The translations under genes were made by a program, and so were the position numbers. This document shows, piece after piece, positions 22,248 to 31,200 of a DNA stretch of 32,731 bases. Under the pieces are notes generated by a model that saw only the letters and a list, made by a program, of their open reading frames with translations, did no database searches and was not told the DNA's origin. The DNA lies in assembly GCA_030154045.1 (NCBI GenBank), contig JASKKU010000010.1, forward strand, positions 1 to 32,731. The letters are read 5' to 3'. Positions within the stretch are counted from its first letter, which is position 1; every line of letters begins with the position of its first letter. Origin of the DNA: Candidatus Woesearchaeota archaeon (lineage in GTDB: Archaea; Nanobdellota; Nanobdellia; Woesearchaeales; JASKKU01).

Positions 22248-22291
22248 AAACACAACTGATTGCCTTTATGTATATATAAGGCAATGTGTTT
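22248..22291 (+). promoter_or_regulatory. Leader hairpin upstream of secreted paralogue 3
   Basis: AAACAC (22248-22253) pairs with GTGTTT (22286-22291), and ATTGCCTT (22259-22266) pairs with AAGGCAAT (22278-22285), giving 14 base pairs with one five-base bulge and an 11-nt loop. As at 16429, it lies after the predicted start point and ahead of the GAGGTGG ribosome site, although its sequence differs. Confidence 0.5.
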
Positions 22292-22332
22292 ATACAAAGA
22301 TATAAAAAAACAAAAAGACAAGAGGTGGGTTT

Positions 22333-22980
22333 ATGAAAAGATTTTGGGTTTTATTTGGAGTGGTTTTGTTGATGCTTTACAGTTTTACAGGTTTTGTAAG
22401 AGCAGATCCTACTGGTGCAACTGTTACTGCAGGAACAGCAGTAACTGGTAGTGGTACAACTTCTGATAATATAACTATCAATGCAGGAGAAGTAATGTCT
22501 GCAAATATTTATGGTAAAACAATAACAACAAAGTGGGCAGGTTTCTATGGTAACATCTCGGGAGGAATCTCCTTAGAAGATAGTTCAGGAAATGTGTTTT
22601 ATAACTGGAGTGTTTCAGATGTAACAGGTGCAGTGGTTTATGCTGCAAACGATACGGTAAGTGATTGGACTTTATCCAATGCAAGCGAGGCAGATATGCC
22701 TGCATATGTACAAGGCACAGCAACAGACAGCTTTAGCAATACTTTCACAGCATCAGAGCAGTTTACAAGCCCAACAAAAACAGTTGATAATGTATTGTAT
22801 GCAGTAACTTATGGTACTGGAACCTTTAAGACTTATGCATTAAAAACAACAAGTGAGATTATCTTTGCAGGTAAATCTCCAGGTACCGCAGCAGGTTTCA
22901 ATGGCAACAATGTAGATTATCAGATATTAGTTCCAGCACAGAGCAATACCAACTATTACTTTTACCTAGAGTTGCCATAA
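22333..22980 (+). CDS. Small secreted surface protein, paralogue 3
   Basis: 215 residues. The signal peptide MKRFWVLFGVVLLMLYSFTG is probably cut after VRA (residue 24). The mature part is a more distant relative of the proteins at 16502 and 17411: TTKWAGFYGNISGGISLEDS parallels TYRWAGLFGNVSGTIVLASG, VVYAANDTVSDWTLSNASEA parallels VVFASEASSVAWSSLTNVNE, and the end VDYQILVPAQ...YYFYLELP parallels the QYQMILPE...YNIWVELI ending. Rich in Thr, Ser, Ala and Gly with sequons, no Cys, no anchor. ATG 22333 has GAGGTGG four bases upstream. It lies between the MoxR operon and the large surface genes. Function unknown; likely an abundant secreted or envelope component. Confidence 0.88.
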   Translation: MKRFWVLFGVVLLMLYSFTGFVRADPTGATVTAGTAVTGSGTTSDNITINAGEVMSANIYGKTITTKWAGFYGNISGGISLEDSSGNVFYNWSVSDVTGAVVYAANDTVSDWTLSNASEADMPAYVQGTATDSFSNTFTASEQFTSPTKTVDNVLYAVTYGTGTFKTYALKTTSEIIFAGKSPGTAAGFNGNNVDYQILVPAQSNTNYYFYLELP

Positions 22981-22984
22981 AGAC

Positions 22985-23020
22985 TTGGATTTATTTTTTA
23001 TTTTATTTCTATTTTTATTA
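22985..23020 (+). terminator. T-rich terminator after secreted paralogue 3
   Basis: TTTATTTTTTATTTTATTTC and TATTTTTATTAT follow the stop codon within about ten bases; poly-T archaeal-type terminator without a hairpin. Confidence 0.5.
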
Positions 23021-23111
23021 TATCTGCGTTCTATTATTTGATCATAGTGTCTCTATTATTCTATTTATACTATTGTATGTATTTAAAACGAGTTCCTATT
23101 AATTGCACAAT

Positions 23112-23132
23112 AAAAACAAAAAATTTATAAAG
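23112..23132 (+). promoter_or_regulatory. Promoter of the 578-residue surface protein gene
   Basis: AAAAACAAAAAATTTATAAA gives BRE plus TATA about 70-85 bases before the start codon. The TTCATTTT element of the secreted paralogues is absent. Confidence 0.55.
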
Positions 23133-23187
23133 GTCTTTCTGATTAAGCTTATTGGTTTGAGTTCATTTTGGTTTAAACATCTTTTTT

Positions 23188-23203
23188 GAGGGGGGTAAGA
23201 TTG
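23188..23203 (+). promoter_or_regulatory. G-run ribosome site and TTG start
   Basis: GAGGGGGGTAAGATTG places a run of six G (23190-23195) five bases ahead of TTG 23201. It decides the start of this gene over the in-frame TTG at 23186, which overlaps the site. The same arrangement recurs at 25193-25206. Confidence 0.6.
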
Positions 23204-24937
23204 GACAAGAAGTTAAAGGGTAGAAGTTGGGTGTTATTCCTTCTTTTTGCAATTATTTTAATCCTTAATACGAGTTTTGCTTATAGTATTGAACTCAATG
23301 TGGCAAACTCAAAAGATTGGAGAGATGTTTTCTCAGTTATGTTGTATTCTTCATTAAAAGGAGAATCAGCAACCTTTTTGAACTCAGAATCATTAGCAGG
23401 CTTTACTTCTGTTGTTAAGGAAGGCACTGATATTAATGTTTATGAGTCCCAAGAAATGCCTTACATCCCCAATTTGAAGAGCCAATTAAGCATTATTGGT
23501 TTTAATGTTCTTAATGAGGTCAAGGGTAAAAGATTTAACCTTGAGTTAGTGCCTAAAGGTATAAATAAATTTATTGTGGTTTCTTCAGATAATTACAGGT
23601 TGTTGCCGTCTCTGGCTTCTTTTGCAATAACTAATAAGTACTGGGTCTTTATTGTTGATGAAACGAATGTCGATGAAGTTGAAAGTTATTTGAAGAAGGC
23701 TCAAGAGGTTATTGCTGTTGGGAACTTTAGAAGGGATTTAGCTAATAGGTTACAACCTTATTTTGATAAATGGATTAATCACGAAAGCATTTTCCGTGAT
23801 TCGATCGAGTTGGCTGAGAGCTTTAGTTCATATAACACTGTCGTTTTATCAGATGGTTTTTCCTTGGAATCAGAGTATTTCAGGACAACAAATCCTGTTT
23901 TAATCGTAGGTTCGAATAAGCTTGTGGATGATGTTTATAATTTCCTTGTAAAACACAATGTTAAATCAGTTGTGGTAGTAGGAAACTCTTTAGCAACAGT
24001 TGGTGAACAGATAAGAACTAAGAGTAATAAAACTATTAGCGTGTTTATTAAATTTGGTCAGGCTGATGCTCAGAATACAGGGAAGATATATGCTTTAACA
24101 TTCTTCCCACTGCCTGCTCCAAAATTGTTTTTAGAAATTACAAATGTGATTTATGACCCACAACAGAAGAAGTTGATTGTATATTTTAAGAACAGCGGAA
24201 ATGTGGGTATTTATGAATTAACTACAGTTAGCGTTAAGAACGGAGATGATGAATTGGCAAGCGCATCTCAAACGGAAGCAGTGTTTATTGGTGCAAGGGA
24301 AACTCTCCCTGTAAGTTTTGATATGGAACTGCCTGTAGCAGAGTTATCTAACAACACTCAGGCTGTCTTTTATACTTCTTTTGGATTAACGCCTGTGGAA
24401 CTAGATAATTATTTAACCTTGCCAGGCAAATATGTTCCACCATACATTACTTCATTAAAAGTTAAAGAATTGGATGTTGAGAATTTAAACTTTGATATCG
24501 TTGATGTAGCATATTATCCAAGTTTGAACAGGATAGGCATTGATATGATAAACAACGGAAGTGCGCCTGTTTATTATTCTTTGAGAATCAAGGATTTGAT
24601 AATAAACGGTTTGCCTGAGACTCTATCAAAAGAAGGCGTTTTACAGCCAAGCGGTAGTGTTGAAAGGGTTTATATCTCAGCTAAATTGGATGAAGTTGAT
24701 ATGGAGGAAAACAAGCAATTCAATTTGATTGCATATTATGGTCCTGACGAAGAAACTAAGATTAGCAAATTGGAAAAAACTTTTGAATTTAAGACCGCAA
24801 GCGCAGGCTTCTTAACTGGTTTCTTTAGTTTTGATAGTGCGGGTTCAATCTCTTTGATTGCTATCATTGGAGCTGTAATTTTGTTTGTTGTAGTTTTATT
24901 TATAAGAAAGAAAGCTAAATCAAACATAGGTTATTGA
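23201..24937 (+). CDS. C-terminally anchored envelope protein with possible cell-wall-binding-like repeats
   Basis: 578 residues from TTG 23201. A signal peptide (basic KKLKGR, hydrophobic core, cut near FAYS) and a C-terminal helix (about 549-568) followed by RKKAKS fix it in the membrane with the body outside. The first half holds alternating strand/helix units ending in Val-rich Gly turns (QEVIAVGNFRRD, KSVVVVGNSLATVG), which recall cell-wall-binding repeat 2 (CWB2) units; this is a resemblance only. The second half has two beta-sandwich-like segments, including YFKNSGNVGIYELTTVSVKN, like CARDB-type spacers. No Cys in the body, in contrast to the pilin-like proteins. It sits between a secreted paralogue and the giant surface protein and could be an envelope anchor or S-layer-associated protein. 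Confidence 0.88.
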   Translation: MDKKLKGRSWVLFLLFAIILILNTSFAYSIELNVANSKDWRDVFSVMLYSSLKGESATFLNSESLAGFTSVVKEGTDINVYESQEMPYIPNLKSQLSIIGFNVLNEVKGKRFNLELVPKGINKFIVVSSDNYRLLPSLASFAITNKYWVFIVDETNVDEVESYLKKAQEVIAVGNFRRDLANRLQPYFDKWINHESIFRDSIELAESFSSYNTVVLSDGFSLESEYFRTTNPVLIVGSNKLVDDVYNFLVKHNVKSVVVVGNSLATVGEQIRTKSNKTISVFIKFGQADAQNTGKIYALTFFPLPAPKLFLEITNVIYDPQQKKLIVYFKNSGNVGIYELTTVSVKNGDDELASASQTEAVFIGARETLPVSFDMELPVAELSNNTQAVFYTSFGLTPVELDNYLTLPGKYVPPYITSLKVKELDVENLNFDIVDVAYYPSLNRIGIDMINNGSAPVYYSLRIKDLIINGLPETLSKEGVLQPSGSVERVYISAKLDEVDMEENKQFNLIAYYGPDEETKISKLEKTFEFKTASAGFLTGFFSFDSAGSISLIAIIGAVILFVVVLFIRKKAKSNIGY

Positions 24938-25203
24938 TTTTGTTTTTGTTTTGTTTTCTGGTTATATTTATTCTTTTTAATCTATTTCTTGATTCCTTTA
25001 TTTTTTAATTTTAGTCTTGTTGTTTAAGTTCCATTCTGTTGAAAATTCAGGATTTTCTCCCAAAGCATTTTACTATTTAGCAGTGGTTCTCGATGATAAA
25101 ATCGAAATATTTTTAAGGTGCTGAGTTCTTGTTTTACCTAATTTAATGGAATAAATTGAGATATTGCTTAGCGCTTATTTTTTATGTTTGATGGGGGGAA
25201 AGT
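24938..25203 (+). promoter_or_regulatory. Intergenic region with terminator and promoter of the giant gene
   Basis: The first 80 bases are T-rich (GTTTTTGTTTTGTTTTC and similar) and can terminate the preceding gene. AAATCGAAATATTTTTAAGG (25103-25122) is a likely BRE/TATA about 90 bases ahead of the next start, preceded by a small TCGAT/ATCGA inverted repeat (25089-25107). No reading frame is seen. Confidence 0.45.
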
Positions 25204-25206
25204 TTG
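25193..25206 (+). promoter_or_regulatory. G-run ribosome site and TTG start of the giant gene
   Basis: GGGGGGAAAGTTTG: six G (25193-25198) then five bases then TTG 25204. An in-frame stop (TGA, 25189-25191) just upstream excludes an earlier start. It matches the arrangement before 23201. Confidence 0.6.
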
Positions 25207-28200
25207 GATTTTAATTTTTCAAGTTTGAGGAGGAATGTAGTCATAACTTTATTTATCTCTTTAGTTAGTTTAATCTTTCTATTCGCTTTGGTTTCTGCAA
25301 TCAATTCAAGCAATTCAAGTCTAAATTCGTCTTCTCAAACTATTGCTGTTAATAATTCTGAAATACTAAATCAAAATAATTTGAAGCAAGATTTAACAGA
25401 TAATTCTTACGAGAGCATAAAAACAAAGTTGAGTTTGGGCTATTATTCCATTGTTTCTTTGGAAAGACAGCCAATTATTTTTGGAAAACCTGTTGAATGG
25501 TTTTTGACGGTTTCAGACGGCTTGTATACATATTTGGTTGAGTTTCAGACCTCACCGATTTTTCTCAAGGAGTATGACAACAAAGATAACTCCACCTGGA
25601 ACAAAACCTTAGTTCTATATACGAATTATTCTGGAGTTTACAAGGATGTAGAAGTAAATGTTTCGTTGCCGAGCGATAATTTTGTGGTTGTGCCTGCTTT
25701 AAACTACACTTATTCAGATAATGTTCTCTCTTTGTTAATTCCTGAGCTGAATAAGAGTACAAAGATTGTTATTGTTGGGAGTTTTTCTAATGAGAGCATA
25801 AATCTTTCTCAGTTAAATGTATCGTTAAATGTTTCAATAAATGAAAGTCTGTTCAATGAAGAGGAAGTTAATTCGTTATCTAATTCTGTATTTGCAACTG
25901 ATAAAGAGCAATACTTTGTAAATGATACAGTTAATTTTGTTCTGCTTCAGAACATTTCTGGCTATTCTATTTATGTCGACACCCCATCAGGAAATACTCT
26001 GTATGTAGAAAATACTTCTTTAAAAGTTAGCGAACCTGGGGATCATTTGGCCACGCTTATTTTCAATGGTTCATATTACTCCTTAAGATTTAAAGTAGTC
26101 TCAAGGTCACGGACTTCTTTTGAAAATGGTTTTGGAGTTTTTAACATAACTTCATCTTCGGGAGTTGTTGAGAATTTCTTTGTTGATGATGATTTAAACA
26201 TATTCTTTAGGATTGGAAATTTAAGTTTGGGCCAAAAGGTTGCTGTTAATATTTTATTACCCTTCCAGATTCCTGAGGGAGTTTATTTCTATGTTTGGAA
26301 AGATAGTGGTAAAGGTAAAATAAAGGTGCCTTTTAATCTAAGTGATAGCAGAGATAGAATAACTTTGTTTTTGCAAGATGGTGTTATAGATGACGATGGT
26401 CTGATTAATGGAATTATTGAAGACCCATTGAAACTTTTTATTCCTAATTACAACGTGAATGTTAGTAAAATTAACAAAAATGAAGCTCATATAGAAATTT
26501 CGCATAGAAAAGTAAAACTTACTTCTAAAGGAGGAGACTTAAAACAGACTCATGTTGTTGACCCGTTAAATCTTCCAAGTACCCCTGTAAGTCCTGATAA
26601 GTTCAAGTATAAGCTTTTGAAGTTTAGGATTGAGAATGTAAGTTCAGGTTCTTCCGATATAATCTTGAATTATGAGTCTTTGCCGGAAAGGTTTGAGCTT
26701 TGGAAGTTTAATCCTAATACTTTAGAATGGTATAACTTTCCTTACGAGAGAATAAACGATACTGCAATCAAGATAACGATATTTGATGGCGGTTTTGGCG
26801 ATGATGATGGAATAAAAAACGGAATCATAGAAGATGATCTGGGAATAACATATCAATGGTGGAATGATTCCTGGCCTTGGAGAAGAGCCTATAATATTTC
26901 AAACACTGCCGGCGACCTTACGGATTTCCAGGTTAAGCTTAATTTTAACAGCACTAATTTTAATTTCTCCAAGACAAATAGCGATGGAAGCGACTTGAGG
27001 TTTACATATTACAATGCAAGTTCAGATTCTGAAACAAAGCTTAATTACTGGATTGAGTATTTTAATGCCACTCAACAACAAGTAATAGTTTGGATTAAAG
27101 TTCCTTATCTTCAAAATAATACAAACACGACTATTTTTGTTTATTACGGAAATTCTCAAGCAACAAGCGAGAGCAATATGTCAAATGTTTTCATTAGGGT
27201 TATTGATGGTTTGGTTTTATCTTGGAGTTTAGATGAAGATCAAGGAAGTACTGCTGTAGATACTAGCGGTAATGGTTATGATGGTAACATTTATGGCGCA
27301 AGCTGGTCTAGTAACTGTAAGTTTGGTTCTTGTTTGTATTTTTCAGGAGGCACAACTGATTATATCATAAGGAATCCGTTTAATCATCCTACAGATAATG
27401 TTACTGTTGAGTTCTGGATGGAAAGTAGTGATACTGCTAATAGCGGAACCCCTTATTCTTATGCTACAACAAATAGCGGCAATGAGTTTTTGATATATGA
27501 TTACAACGCTTTTAGGGTTTATCGTGCTACCACTTATAGGAAAACAGGTATTGCTGCTAACGATGGTTCCTGGCATCATATTGCTGTTAGCTGGACATCC
27601 AATGGCGGAAACTTATATATGTATGAAGACGGAACTCAGGTATATTCTAATACCTTAGCATCCGGAGTTTCAATACCTAGTGGCGGCTCTTTGGTTATTG
27701 GTCAAGAACAAGATAGTGTTGGAGATAACTTTGCTCCAGATCAGAGTTTTATAGGTTATCTTGATGAAATTAGAGTTTATAACAGAACTTTAACCTTGCA
27801 GGAACTTCAGGATTTATATAATTACTCGGGTTACACGACTCCTCACGCTCCTGGAAAAGTGCTCGTTAGAAAGTTTGTGAATCCTAGTTCGCAATCCACT
27901 CAAGACATAGGCGAAGAATATCTTGGAGTGCTTAATATTACTTCCGATGAGCCTGCAAATAATTCGGATTTAATTAGGAACCAGCAGTTTGTTATGAACT
28001 CAACTGTTGTCTGCGAGCGAGGAGAGTGTGGTGACACAAATGTTTATTATCAATATTACTCTTCGGTAACGCCTACCCAATCTTACTCAGAATCTTCACA
28101 ATCTGATTTTGAATCTTATGAACAAATGGATAACTTAACTATTGTTAATGATACGATTATTTTGTCACAACTTAATTCTAACATTCCTTGGTGGGATTAT

Positions 28201-31200
28201 CACTGGCGTTATAGGATCTACATTAATTTCTCTAATCCTGGAAGTGATTTGATAGACTATCCACTTAAAATAATCTTAAATTCATCAAATGTTGGCTCAA
28301 ACTTTAATTGGAGTACTGACTATAATTCGTTGAGGTTCCTCAAATATGATTGGAATAGTAAAACATACACAAAACTCAATTACTGGATCGAGTATTTTAA
28401 TGCTAGTGCTCAACAAGCTATAGTCTGGGTGAAGGTTCCTCAACTTGATGCTGGAAATAATTCGATTTTTGTTTACTATAAGAATCCCAATGCTGTAAAC
28501 GAAAGTAATGTTTCAAATGTTTTTGTCAGGGTTATTGATGGTTTGGTTTTATCTTGGAGCTTAGATGATGGTCAAGGAAGTACTGCTGCTGATAGCAGTG
28601 GTAATGGTTATAATGGTAGCATATATGGCGCAAGCTGGTCTAGTAACTGTAAGTTTGGTTCTTGTTTGTATTTTTCAGGAGGCACAACTGATTATATTAT
28701 AAAGAACCCTTTTAATCATCCAACTGACAATATTACTGTTGAGTTTTGGATGAATACAAGTGACACAACAAATAGCGGAACGCCATACTCTTATGCAACG
28801 ACAAATAATGGAAACGAATTCCTTATCTTTGACTACAAGGCTTTTAGCCTTTATCGTGCTACCACTTATAGGCGAACAGGTATTGCTGCTAACGATGGTT
28901 CCTGGCATCATATTGCCGTTAGCTGGACATCCAATGGTGGTAACATATATATGTACAAAGATGGAGTTCAAGCATATTCAGATGCTTTAGCATCCGGAGT
29001 TTCAATACCTAGTGGCGGCTCTTTGGTTATTGGTCAAGAACAAGATAGTGTTGGAGATACTTTTGATCCCAGTCAAAGTTTTATTGGATACATGGACGAA
29101 ATTAGAGTCTATAACAGAACTTTGATGTCTGATGAAATTACAGATTTATATCAGAATTACGGATATACTTTGGATGAATTCCCTGGAAAAGTTTTTGTAG
29201 GCAAAAGGGCAAATCCAGAACCAGTTCAATTAAGTAGTTCTTCAGAGGAAGGGTATAATCAGGCAACTAATGGTGTTTATGTTTCATCAGTTTTTGATGC
29301 CAAAACGTCTCAGGTTGATTATATCAATATCAGTTGGAATGCAACAACTAATGAAAATACGAGCATTAAAGTTTATACGCGAACTTCAACTGGTCAAAGT
29401 GCTGAGTGGTGGGATCCAGATTGGTTGTATCGTAAAGAGATCAATGTCTCAAATTCAGGCTCTTCAGTTAATAATTACACTCTCAAACTTTCAATCAACA
29501 CAACACAACTTTATAATGAAGGTAAATTAAGAAGTGATTGTGGAGACATAAGGTTTGCTCAGAAATCTACGTCCTGGTCTGAACTAAGTTATTATATTGA
29601 AGAGTGTAATGTTTCTGGTGGAAATTCCACAATTTGGGTAAACATCCCAACATTATTATCTGGAACAAATACCTTGTATATATATTATGGTAATCCTAGC
29701 GCTCATACTACATCAACGCTTAATGCATTGCCTCATTTGGAATTTGGTACAGTAACTCTTGAGAATAGCATTGATGGTGGTGTTGTAAAAACAGTTAATT
29801 TGAACTATACTTACACAGACCCTGTTGTGGTTGCTTATGTTATTACGAGGAATGATGATAATTCAGTAGATGTAAGGGTAAGAAATGTTCAGAATTCAAG
29901 TTTTGAAATTTTTATGGAACAACCGGATAATGGTTTACATAGTTCTGAAACCATAGGTTGGATTGCTGTTGAAAAAGGTTCTTTTATAGACTTGAATGAC
30001 TTGCTGAGGGTTGAATCAGGAAAGCACAGGACAGATAATGTTCACAGGGAAGGCAATGCTTTTTCAGGTGATACTGTTTCATTTAGCAATGCTTTTGGTT
30101 CTGCTCCTGTAGTGCTTTCAACCTTGAATACATACAACAACAGTGCATTTATGTCAGCAATATCTTATAATCCTTCAACCACTGGATTTTATTTGCAACA
30201 AGAAGCAGGTGGTTCAAGTTCTCCAGCTGCTAATGAAACAATAGGATGGATAGCATTTTCTCAGGGTTCTGGAACAATTGATGGAATTTCCTATTCTATT
30301 GCAGCAATAGCTTCAGATGGAGATAACGATGGTGTTGATGATGCTAGCCCTGAAGTGGCTACATATTCTTTTTCAGGCAACCCTGTTATAGTTGTTGATG
30401 GAACAACTTCAAATGGTGCTGATGGCTACTGGGCAAGAGGTGCAGGAACTTATACAAACACTCAAGCAGACTTTTATGCAGAAGAGGACTCTGTTGGTAA
30501 TACCGAAAGAACACATGCTTCTGAAGGATTTAACTGGGCTGCATTTTATCCCGAAGGGAGCATAACATTAAAGAGTTATATTCCATCTACACCTAGTGTA
30601 ACTTTTGGAAATGAAGGCAACTATAGCTCCTTTTCTTATAATTCTAGTAATTTAATCTGGTCCCCTTGGTACCTTGAAACAAATGGAAACGAGCCAAGTT
30701 CACCAGATAACAGGTTTATGCAGTATAAAGTTGAATTTAATACTACTAACGAGAATCAGACACCTAGTTTTAATTCAATAGCTATTCAGTATAAGACAGT
30801 TTCTTCTGGTTGGAGGGATATGAGTCTTTCAGATTCCTTTTTTAGAACTGAAAATCCGTATGACTGTGGAACTTTAAACCAAAGTGCTAAGTATTGTTAT
30901 CCTACTCGTTATGTATCTCCTTTGACTGCTGGAGAGTTCCTGTTAAGGTCCTGTGTAAATTCTGCAACTTATCCGGAAATTGAAGAAAAATGTACAGAAC
31001 CAGTTAATGTTTCTGTTTGGAAGAAGCCTGAATTAATTGATCTTACTTTCTCAAAAGACCCGATAGGTAAGGGAGATAATCTTACTATAAGTGTTAGACT
31101 CATTAGTGATGATGGTGTAACTCCGTTGTCAGGTTATAATCTTACTTTTGTTGATATTACTGGAAATGGCAGTTCGTCATATTATATAGGTTATGCCTTA

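Noticed and set aside
22260-22451. 63-codon frame starting in the leader of secreted paralogue 3
   Set aside because: It lies across the leader hairpin and the signal-peptide region in another frame, shows no family features, and lacks a ribosome site.
27343-27579. Antisense frames opposite the LamG modules (27343-27579 and 28675-28971)
   Set aside because: They are similar to each other only because the LamG modules on the other strand are duplicated; they are shadows of the giant gene.
26857-29170. Insertion sequence or transposon as explanation of the 1.3-kb repeat
   Set aside because: The repeat is in frame, encodes DUF2341-LamG domains and has no inverted termini or transposase.
28760-29530. 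Out-of-frame + strand frames inside the giant gene
   Set aside because: They are contained in a continuous 7.5-kb frame with clear DUF2341/LamG motifs.
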